DNA of 64,000 nt, taken from assembly GCA_900316955.1 (NCBI GenBank), contig ONEX01000006.1:143532-207531 (forward strand). The letters are read 5' to 3'. This DNA is from an uncultured Bacteroidales bacterium (GTDB lineage Bacteria; Bacteroidota; Bacteroidia; Bacteroidales; UBA932). The notes under the pieces are model-generated. The model made no database searches. It was given only the letters and a program-made list of their open reading frames with translations, and was not told where the DNA came from. Shown piece by piece: positions 42,213 through 49,045 of the stretch (positions within the stretch are counted from its first letter, which is position 1; each line of letters opens with the position of its first letter). Both the position numbers and the translations under genes were made by a program.

Positions 42213-42256
42213 GAGGTAGCGTTTACCCCGAAAAACAACCGGTCCATTAAATTTCG

Positions 42257-42264
42257 TACCTTTG
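42257..42264 (+). promoter_or_regulatory. -7 promoter element of the MATE gene
   Basis: TACCTTTG, 16 nt before ATG 42281. Confidence 0.65.
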
Positions 42265-42280
42265 CATCGAGAAAAAGTGT

Positions 42281-43633
42281 ATGACCGCCGACCTTCAGAA
42301 AGAGAAGTTCATCCGGATGACTACGGCTCCTGTAGGGCATCTCGTGTCCTCGTTGGCTGTTCCGTCCATCATCAGCATGCTGGTCTCCGGCATTTACAAC
42401 CTGGCGGACACGTTCTTCGTGGGGCAGATCAATACGCAGTCCGTGGCCGCCCTCGGCATTGTCTTCTCCTACATGGCCATCATTCAGGCCATCGCTTTCT
42501 ATTTCGGTCAGGGTTCAGGGAATTTCATCTCCCGGGCGCTTGGGAGCCGCCACACGGACGAGGCGGAAAGAATGGCCGCCGTAGGTTTCTTCTCTTCGTT
42601 CATCACGGGCTGCCTGATTGCCGTGGCAGGTTTCTTCCTGATGGATCCCCTGCTCCGCTTCTTCGGATCGACGGATACCATTCTCCCCTATGCCAAGGAT
42701 TATTACCGTTTCATCCTTCTGGGCACGCCGTTCATCATGTGCTGCTTCACGATGAACAACCAGATGCGGCACCAGGGAAACGCCCTCCTGTCCATGATCG
42801 GCATAGCCTCCGGAGCCGTTCTCAACGTAGCCCTGGACCCGATTCTGATTTTCGGCTTCGGTATGGGCATCCGGGGCGCCGGCCTTGCGACAGCAATCTC
42901 ACAAGCGGTGAGTTTCACCATCATGCTGTCCATCTGCGGAAAGAAAGGGGGTATCAGAATCCGCTTTGGGAACTTCCGTCCATCCTGGAATACTTATCGG
43001 GAAATCAATGCCGGTGGCCTCCCTTCCCTCGCCCGGCAGGGATTGATGAGCGTCGCCGCCATTTGCCTGAACCAGACAGCTGCCACTTACGGCGATGAAG
43101 CCGTCGCGGCCTTTTCCGTGGTCAGCAGGATCGCCATGTTGGCTGGCGCTGCGATGATCGGATACGGGCAAGGCTTCCAACCTGTTTGCGGATTCAATTA
43201 CGGGGCAGGGCGCTACGACAGAGTGAGGTCGGCCTTTCGCCATAGCCTGACCGTCTCCACGGTCTATTGTCTCATCCTCGCTATCCTGGGATTCATCTTC
43301 GCCCCGGGCATCGTCCGGGTTTTCCGGGCCGATGACCTCGAAGTCATCCGCATCGGCACGAGAATCCTCCGTTACCAATGCATTTCCTTCCCGCTCACCG
43401 GGATGGTCGTGATGTCAAACATGTACCTCCAGAATATCCGGAAGACCATCCCTGCCGTCATCATGGCCACGGCCCGCCAGGGGCTTTTCTTTATCCCGGC
43501 CCTTTTCATAGGGCGAGCGCTCCTGGGGTTCTTAGGGATAGAGATTGCACAGACCGTATCTGATGTCTGCGCTTTCCTCCTGTCCATTCCACTTACCCTG
43601 ACAGCCCTCAGGGCGATGGGAACGGAGAGATGA
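42281..43633 (+). CDS. MATE-family multidrug efflux transporter
   Basis: 450 residues with twelve hydrophobic segments and the two-lobed MATE layout. The N-terminal lobe begins PVGHLVSSLAVPSIISMLVS and includes YNLADTFFVGQINTQSVAAL. The C-terminal lobe has SVVSRIAMLAGAAMIGYGQG and FQPVCGFNYGAG, the conserved QPxxGFNYGA region. It exports cationic drugs or metabolites using a sodium or proton gradient. Monocistronic by its own promoter; the second paralogue follows 70 nt downstream with a separate promoter. Confidence 0.93.
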   Translation: MTADLQKEKFIRMTTAPVGHLVSSLAVPSIISMLVSGIYNLADTFFVGQINTQSVAALGIVFSYMAIIQAIAFYFGQGSGNFISRALGSRHTDEAERMAAVGFFSSFITGCLIAVAGFFLMDPLLRFFGSTDTILPYAKDYYRFILLGTPFIMCCFTMNNQMRHQGNALLSMIGIASGAVLNVALDPILIFGFGMGIRGAGLATAISQAVSFTIMLSICGKKGGIRIRFGNFRPSWNTYREINAGGLPSLARQGLMSVAAICLNQTAATYGDEAVAAFSVVSRIAMLAGAAMIGYGQGFQPVCGFNYGAGRYDRVRSAFRHSLTVSTVYCLILAILGFIFAPGIVRVFRADDLEVIRIGTRILRYQCISFPLTGMVVMSNMYLQNIRKTIPAVIMATARQGLFFIPALFIGRALLGFLGIEIAQTVSDVCAFLLSIPLTLTALRAMGTER

Positions 43634-43703
43634 ATGGGCCAACTTGCCCCAATTGCCATTCCCGCCAAAAATCCCTATCTTCGCACCTATAACCCCCACC
43701 ACC

Positions 43704-44246
43704 ATGCCCACCGAAAAGCCTACCGTCGACAAATACAAGGACGACCTCACCGCCAATCTCCTCGAGACCTGCACGGGCAGCGGCCTGCTGAAGGGGACGC
43801 TGCTCGCATCGCCGGACATCGACGATGCCTGGATGCGCCTTGCGCCGGCCTTCTACGGCGACGCCGTTCGGAACTTCAACGCCTATCCGGAGTACTGCCT
43901 CGCCTGCGCCGGCTACCTCGGGATGGCCATCGCATACCTCTGGGACAAGGACTGGGCGAAATACCAGGACTTCCCTTACTCGTTCTTCCAGGGCGAGCGG
44001 GGCTTCGACGACATGGACAACCATATCACCGACAACATCCTGAAGGACCGCAAGCACAGCGTTCCGGCGATGCAAACCTGCTCCGCCAATGCGTACCACT
44101 TCCTGATGCGGGAGTGCACGGAGCCGGGCACGGCGGAGGCGTACCAGTTCTTCCTCGTGACAGTCGAGGTGATGTTCAAGTTCGGGGCCGCCATCGAGTT
44201 GGGCCGGCTCGGGTACAGGTATGAGAAAGTAAACCTCGGCAACTGA
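43704..44246 (+). CDS. Hypothetical protein, 180 aa, paralogue 2
   Basis: Starts MPTEKPTVDKYKDDLTANLL and is nearly identical in protein and DNA to 39878-40417; differences include ASPDIDD for ETPDIDD, MDNH for MDDH and FKFGAAI for FKIGAAI. TATCTTCG at 43676-43683 is its promoter element. The two copies form a direct repeat of about 540 bp spaced 3.8 kb apart and could recombine to delete FKBP, the PLD-like gene, the 59-aa gene and MATE. The next gene starts 6 nt downstream. Family unknown. Confidence 0.8.
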   Translation: MPTEKPTVDKYKDDLTANLLETCTGSGLLKGTLLASPDIDDAWMRLAPAFYGDAVRNFNAYPEYCLACAGYLGMAIAYLWDKDWAKYQDFPYSFFQGERGFDDMDNHITDNILKDRKHSVPAMQTCSANAYHFLMRECTEPGTAEAYQFFLVTVEVMFKFGAAIELGRLGYRYEKVNLGN

Positions 44247-44252
44247 TCGGCC

Positions 44253-44531
44253 ATGGGCATCAAGAAATTCATAGAGACCCTGAAGAACTTCGGCGACACC
44301 ATCTCCTCCGCCGCCGAAAACGTGTTCGACGAGGTGGACAAGACCTTCGACGGACTGGACACCGCCAAGCTCACCCCCGAACAGGAAAAGGAAATCGAAC
44401 AGAAGCTGGAGGAGAAGGTCTATGAGGCCAGCGACAAGGCCGACGACGCGGCCGACACCTTCCTCGGCCGCATGAAGCGCGGTCTCATCCTCCTGGAACG
44501 GGACAAACCCGACGAAACTGATGAGGAGTAA
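44253..44531 (+). CDS. Small acidic coiled-coil protein, 92 aa
   Basis: MGIKKFIETLKNFGDTISSA, then a long acidic amphipathic helix (LTPEQEKEIEQKLEEKVYEA) and ending in DKPDETDEE. No signal peptide. It has the look of apolipophorin- or YtxH-like helical stress proteins, but there is no firm match. Six nt after paralogue 2, so probably the same transcript. Confidence 0.7.
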   Translation: MGIKKFIETLKNFGDTISSAAENVFDEVDKTFDGLDTAKLTPEQEKEIEQKLEEKVYEASDKADDAADTFLGRMKRGLILLERDKPDETDEE

Positions 44532-44543
44532 TCGTCGCCCTGA

Positions 44544-44613
44544 GGGGTTAGCACGTGAAGATTTGTAACTTATTGATTATCAAATAATTATATTTGATAC
44601 CGTGCCAACCCCC
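44544..44613. repeat. AT-centred palindromic element, 70 bp
   Basis: GGGGTTAGCACG ... CGTGCCAACCCC arms (one mismatch); centre contains TTATTGATTATCAAATAATT. It lies between two convergent genes, with a second copy at 44666 and a compact one (GGGTTTAGCACGC...GCGTACTGACCC) in between. Confidence 0.7.
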
Positions 44614-44665
44614 TATCATTTCAGCAGGGTTTAGCACGCGAGCGTACTGACCCCTCCCAAAAACG

Positions 44666-44739
44666 GAGGGGGTCAGCACATCGAAATTCTTATGTAACTA
44701 TATATCAATAATATACAAGCAAGAGCGTGCTAACCCCTC
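44666..44739. repeat. AT-centred palindromic element, 74 bp
   Basis: GAGGGGGTCAGCAC ... GTGCTAACCCCTC arms, AT-rich centre (TATATATCAATAATATA). It ends 21 bp before the convergent radical SAM gene and could act as a two-way terminator. Confidence 0.7.
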
Positions 44740-44760
44740 TGCGGCCCCTGAACCTCCACC

Positions 44761-45624
44761 TCAGACATTCCCCAGATACACGGCCTCGATTCCCAGCGCC
44801 AAAGCCACCTCGCGCGCCCGCAGAAGCGACTGCTTCGGCGTGGGCCCCGGGAAGGCCATCTTGTACCGTGGGAAGTAGCGGCTGAAGTGCAGCGGGATGC
44901 GCTGGAGGCCGTTTTCCACCATCCAGTCGCACAGGGCCCGCACCTGTTCCTCGGCATCGTTCAGGCCCGGAATCAGGAGGTTCGTAATCTCCACATGCAC
45001 CCCGGCGGCGACCATCGCCAGGATGTTCTCCAGCACGGGCGCCAGCCGGGCCCCGCACCAGCTGCGGTAAAAGGCATCATCGAACGCCTTGATGTCGATG
45101 TTCGCCGCATCCAGATACGGCAGCAGCTCCTGCAGCGGCTCCTTCTCCACAAAACCCGCTGAAACCAGGATGTTCTTCAACCCCCGCTCGTGCGCCAGCA
45201 CCGCCATATCGTACATATACTCCCACCAGGTAAAAGGTTCCGTGTAAGTATAGGCCATCGACGGAAGCCCGCGGCGGACGCACAGGTCCACAGCCTCCTC
45301 AGCCGACAGCGCCGTGCAGTCCACCCCCTCCGGGGCGACCTGCGAGATGTCGCTGTTCTGGCACCATCGGCAGGAAAGGTTGCAGCCGGTGCAGCTCAGG
45401 GAGAGGCACCAAGTTCCCGGCAGGAAGTTGTTCAGGGGCTTCTTTTCGACCGGATCCACGGCCAGGGCGCAGGGCGCGCCATAGGACAGGGCCCATAGCT
45501 TCCCGCCCCGGCACTCGCGGCTGCGGCATCGGCCCCGGCCTCCTTCCTTGATCCGGCAGTGATGGGGGCAGAGTTGGCACTCCACGCCGCCCTCGACCGG
45601 CGTATAGAACCGCGCCTCTTTCAT
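44761..45624 (-). CDS. amrS: AmmeMemoRadiSam system radical SAM enzyme
   Basis: 287 residues from ATG 45624. The iron-sulfur motif is CNLSCRWC with Cys81, Cys85 and Cys88. Family features are CQLCPHHCRIKEGGRGRCRS near the N-terminus (extra cysteines), ALSYGAPCALAVDPVEKKPL and the closing MAFPGPTPKQSLLRAREVAL. It resembles pyruvate-formate-lyase activating enzymes but belongs to the AmrS group, which always travels with MEMO1 and AMMECR1 homologues; its reaction is unknown. The ATG overlaps the stop of the fusion gene upstream (ATGA). Confidence 0.92.
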   Translation of the reverse strand: MKEARFYTPVEGGVECQLCPHHCRIKEGGRGRCRSRECRGGKLWALSYGAPCALAVDPVEKKPLNNFLPGTWCLSLSCTGCNLSCRWCQNSDISQVAPEGVDCTALSAEEAVDLCVRRGLPSMAYTYTEPFTWWEYMYDMAVLAHERGLKNILVSAGFVEKEPLQELLPYLDAANIDIKAFDDAFYRSWCGARLAPVLENILAMVAAGVHVEITNLLIPGLNDAEEQVRALCDWMVENGLQRIPLHFSRYFPRYKMAFPGPTPKQSLLRAREVALALGIEAVYLGNV

Positions 45625-47120
45625 TCCTCCACGATTTCCGTCTGGTAGGTGTACAGTTCGGCATCCTTCCAGCCGTTCCAGCCGATGCCGGCCTTGTCGC
45701 GGGCGCAATGGCCCAGGAATTCCTCCGTGGTCCAGCCCGTTTCCGTCGCGACCTGCGGCAGGAAAGTCCCGTGGTACGGGCCCTTGATCATGTAGATGCC
45801 GTCGCGGCCCAGCTTGAACTCGTCGATGGAATGGATCCGCTTGAGCGGGGAAAGGACGGAGACCTCGATCTGGACCTTGTGGGCCTCGCTGCGGGACAGG
45901 GCCGGGAAGCGCGGATCGGAGAACGCGGCGCTCCGGGCCATCTCCCGGATCGTGGCATGCAGGGTGCTGGAAGAGGTGAACCTGCCGATGCAGCCCCGCA
46001 GGCGGCCGTCCATGTGCAACGTCACAAACACGCCGTACCCCTTCTCCTTCAGGATGCCTACAGGCGTGTCGTCGATGTCATGGTCCAGCCGCAGCGCGGA
46101 ATAGATGGACGCCCGCGCGGCGGCGATCATCGCCCGCTTCTCTTCCTCCGAGAAATGGAACAGATGCTCGTCCTCCGCGGGCGCCGAAGGCACGCGCGTG
46201 ATGGCGAACGCATTATATCCCACGACCCGGTCCTTGTCTCCATAGACGGAATCCCCCGAGTTCCGGTACATGACATGGTCCACGGCGAAGCGGTCCCTCC
46301 CCTGCCCGTCCATCAAGGACAGCAGGACGGCGATGGCGCAGGCGCCGCAGGCGGCGGTGTCCTGGCCCACGAAACCCCGCTTGTGGACATCCGAGAGCGC
46401 TTTCAGAAACTCGTTCAGCCCGCCTGAGGCGATGGCTTCCGCCATGAACAGGTCGGAAGTCTTGGCATCCTCGTAGGACGGATAATGGGAGAAATCCGAG
46501 CTGATGACAAAGAGGTTTTCCGGGGTGAAATATGGTTCCAGCACCTCCGCGATCCGCTCCAGCACGCTGAGCCGTTCCGTGCTGATGACGATCGGGACGA
46601 TGGGCGGCACCTCGCCGAGCTCCAACTGCAACAGCGGCAGCTGGACCTCTAGGCAATGCTCCCGGTCATGCGCGTCGCTCCGGTAGGTGAACACGCCCTC
46701 CCCCGCCCGGATGAGTTCCTTGCCCACGGCGACATCGACAGGGACCTTCCCCAGCGGGGTTTCCGCCCATGCGCAGGCGGTTTGCACGCTGGCGCCGGTG
46801 AAAGCCACGCGGTGGCTGGGTCCGAGCAGGAAAATGCGCTTGTACGCATGCCCCCGCGGGATGCGGTTCAAGGCCGATGCGGCCACTTCGCCGCTGAACA
46901 CATAGCCGGCGTGCGGGACGATGACCGCCTGCGGGGCGTCGCCCCCGGCGGCGGGATGCAGCCATGGACCGGCCATGGACTTGATTTCACGGGCGGATGC
47001 GGGGTAGAAGGAGCCGGCGACGGCGGGCTTCCGGACTTGCTGGTTTTCGGGGTAACGGGACATGGGAAAGGCTGTTAGGAGGGCCAGGATGAACGCGATA
47101 TGAAGGCGGAACGGAATCAT
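45621..47120 (-). CDS. amrB-amrA: MEMO1-AMMECR1 fusion protein (AmmeMemoRadiSam components B and A)
   Basis: 499 residues. A hydrophobic N-terminus (MIPFRLHIAFILALLTAFPM) may be a signal anchor. Residues about 31-300 are a MEMO1 domain (RKPAVAGSFYPASAREIKSM, AVIVPHAGYVFSGEVAASAL, DFSHYPSYEDAK). Residues about 325-499 are an AMMECR1 domain (GYGVFVTLHMDGRLRGCIGR, AFSDPRFPALSR), including the LRGCIG motif typical of AMMECR1. With amrS it forms a complete three-component system in two genes joined by an ATGA overlap. The export-like N-terminus is unexpected next to a cytosolic radical SAM partner. Confidence 0.9.
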   Translation of the reverse strand: MIPFRLHIAFILALLTAFPMSRYPENQQVRKPAVAGSFYPASAREIKSMAGPWLHPAAGGDAPQAVIVPHAGYVFSGEVAASALNRIPRGHAYKRIFLLGPSHRVAFTGASVQTACAWAETPLGKVPVDVAVGKELIRAGEGVFTYRSDAHDREHCLEVQLPLLQLELGEVPPIVPIVISTERLSVLERIAEVLEPYFTPENLFVISSDFSHYPSYEDAKTSDLFMAEAIASGGLNEFLKALSDVHKRGFVGQDTAACGACAIAVLLSLMDGQGRDRFAVDHVMYRNSGDSVYGDKDRVVGYNAFAITRVPSAPAEDEHLFHFSEEEKRAMIAAARASIYSALRLDHDIDDTPVGILKEKGYGVFVTLHMDGRLRGCIGRFTSSSTLHATIREMARSAAFSDPRFPALSRSEAHKVQIEVSVLSPLKRIHSIDEFKLGRDGIYMIKGPYHGTFLPQVATETGWTTEEFLGHCARDKAGIGWNGWKDAELYTYQTEIVEE

Positions 47121-47172
47121 GGCGGGACGATGTTCAAAGTTAGGAAAATTTGGTTATTCCGCAAAGAATTGC

Positions 47173-47180
47173 TATCTTTG
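47173..47180 (+). promoter_or_regulatory. -7 promoter element of rimP-nusA-infB
   Basis: TATCTTTG, 87 nt before the rimP ATG. It leaves a long leader that contains REP-like copy 4. Confidence 0.7.
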
Positions 47181-47231
47181 CCGCCGTGAATGAGATAGAG
47201 GACGGACGGTCCCCTATTTTTTGTTATATAA

Positions 47232-47258
47232 GATTCCCGGTCAAGCCGGGAATGACGG
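47232..47258 (+). repeat. REP-like palindrome, copy 4, in the rimP leader
   Basis: GATTCCCGGTCAAGCCGGGA then ATGACGG. The hairpin ends 8 nt before the rimP start and overlaps the region where ribosomes load. Confidence 0.7.
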
Positions 47259-47266
47259 AAGGAAAA

Positions 47267-47734
47267 ATGAAAAAGGAAGAGATCATCCAGGCCGTGGAAG
47301 CGGCGGTCGCTGAAAGAGGGTGCTTCATCGTGGATGTCACGGTGAACGCCATGAACGACGTGGAAATCGTCCTCGAGAAGGAGGACGGCATCGTGGACTG
47401 GGACGACTGCGCCGCCATCGACAAGGTCGTGCACGAAGCGTTCGACCAGGATGTGGAGGACTACTCCCTCACCGTCTCCTCCGCAGGGCTGGACCGGCCC
47501 TTCAAGGTGCTCAAGCAGTACCTGAAGGCCGTGGGCTCCAAGGTGGACGTGAAGTTCAAGGGCGGGCGCCGGCTCGTCGCCCTCCTCAAGGCGGCGACCG
47601 CGGAGGCCGTCACCCTGCAGTACACCGCCCTGGAGGCCGTGGAAGGCAAGAAGAAGAAGGAGAAGGTGGAGCACGAGGAAACCTGCCCGCTCGGCGAGAT
47701 CAATTCCGTCACCCCCTACATCGATTTCAAATAA
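47267..47734 (+). CDS. rimP: Ribosome maturation factor RimP
   Basis: 155 residues from MKKEEIIQAVEAAVAERGCF. The N-terminal alpha/beta domain contains EIVLEKEDGIVDWDDCAAID and the hinge motif YSLTVSSAGLDRPFKVLKQY (SSPGLDRPL-type), followed by the C-terminal SH3-like domain (GSKVDVKFKGGRRLVALLKA). It assists maturation of the 30S ribosomal subunit. It is the first gene of the conserved rimP-nusA-infB operon, with nusA 15 nt downstream. ATG 47267 has a purine-rich GGAAGGAAAA site upstream. Confidence 0.93.
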   Translation: MKKEEIIQAVEAAVAERGCFIVDVTVNAMNDVEIVLEKEDGIVDWDDCAAIDKVVHEAFDQDVEDYSLTVSSAGLDRPFKVLKQYLKAVGSKVDVKFKGGRRLVALLKAATAEAVTLQYTALEAVEGKKKKEKVEHEETCPLGEINSVTPYIDFK

Positions 47735-47749
47735 TACAAGATAACCACA

Positions 47750-49021
47750 ATGGCAAAAGACAAAGAAAAAGAAATCACCTTGATCGACGCGTTCAAGGAT
47801 TTCAAGGAAGAGAAGAGCATCGACCGTCCCGTGATGCTCGGTGTCCTGAAGGATGTGTTCCTCACCCAGCTCGCCAAGACCTACGGCAGCGCCGACAATT
47901 TCGACGTAATCATCAACGTGGACAAGGGCGACTGCGAGATCTACCAGAACTTCGAGGTGGTGGAGGAAGTCGAGAATCCCGCCACGGAGATCACCGTGGA
48001 AGAGATCGCCGCCGAGACCGGTGACGACGACTACGAGATCGGCGACACCTACACCCGCAAGCTCAGCCTCTCCTCCTTCGGCCGCCGCGGCATCCTGAAC
48101 ATCCGCCAGAACCTGCAGGGCCGGATCATGGACATCGAGAAGGCCAATGTCTTCAAGAAGTACTCCGGCAAGGTGGGCGAGATCTTCACCGGCGAGGTGT
48201 ACCAGACCTGGAAGAACGAGGTCCTCATCCTGGACGAGGACGGCAACGAGCTCCGCATGCCCAAGTCCGAGCAGATCCCGGGCGAGCGCTTCAAGAAGAA
48301 CGACACCATCCGCGCCATCATCAAGAGCGTGGAGATGAAGAACAACACGACCCCGTACATCGTCCTTTCCCGCACCACCGACTCCTTCCTCGAGAAGCTG
48401 TTCGAGATGGAGGTTCCGGAAATCTACGACGGCCTGATCACCGTGAAGAAGGTCGTCCGCATCCCGGGCGAGCGCGCCAAGGTGGCCGTGGAGTCCTATG
48501 ACGACCGCATCGACCCGATCGGCGCCTGCATCGGCGTCAAGGGTTCCCGCATCATGGGCATCGTCCGCGAGCTCCGCAACGAGAACATCGACGTGATCCA
48601 GTGGACCGCGAACACGCAGCTGATGATCACCCGCGCCCTCAACCCGGCCCGCATCTCCCGCATCGACCTGGGCGAAGGCCCCGAGGACAAGATCAAGGTC
48701 TTCATGCAGGCCGAGGAAGTGAAGAAGGGCATCGGCAAGGGCGGCTGCAACATCAAGCTCGCCGGCATGCTCGTCGGCCGTGAGATCGAGGTCTGGCGCG
48801 AGCTCCCGCAGGACGAGGCCGAAGAGGAAGACGTCCTCCTGAGCGAGTTCACCGACGTGATCGACCCTTGGGTCATCGAGCGCCTGCAGGCCATCGGCTG
48901 CGACACCGCGAAGAGCGTCCTCGCCCTCGCGCCGGCCGACATCGCCAGCCGCGCCGACCTGGAGGACGAGACCGTGGAAGAGGTCTTCTCCATCCTGAAG
49001 TCCGAATTCGAGGAAGAATAA
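47750..49021 (+). CDS. nusA: Transcription termination/antitermination protein NusA
   Basis: 423 residues. An N-terminal RNA-polymerase-binding domain is followed by an S1 domain (KYSGKVGEIFTGEVYQTWKN, about 130-195), KH domains with RTTDSFLEKLFEMEVPEIYD, YDDRIDPIGACIGVKGSRIM and GKGGCNIKLAGMLVGREIEV (GxxG loops), and an acidic C-terminal tail with a helix-hairpin-helix-like end (VEEVFSILKSEFEEE). It modulates pausing, termination and antitermination. No second acidic repeat as in E. coli, which is the normal short form here. Confidence 0.95.
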   Translation: MAKDKEKEITLIDAFKDFKEEKSIDRPVMLGVLKDVFLTQLAKTYGSADNFDVIINVDKGDCEIYQNFEVVEEVENPATEITVEEIAAETGDDDYEIGDTYTRKLSLSSFGRRGILNIRQNLQGRIMDIEKANVFKKYSGKVGEIFTGEVYQTWKNEVLILDEDGNELRMPKSEQIPGERFKKNDTIRAIIKSVEMKNNTTPYIVLSRTTDSFLEKLFEMEVPEIYDGLITVKKVVRIPGERAKVAVESYDDRIDPIGACIGVKGSRIMGIVRELRNENIDVIQWTANTQLMITRALNPARISRIDLGEGPEDKIKVFMQAEEVKKGIGKGGCNIKLAGMLVGREIEVWRELPQDEAEEEDVLLSEFTDVIDPWVIERLQAIGCDTAKSVLALAPADIASRADLEDETVEEVFSILKSEFEEE

Positions 49022-49045
49022 ACTGACAAAAACTGGGGTTACTAT

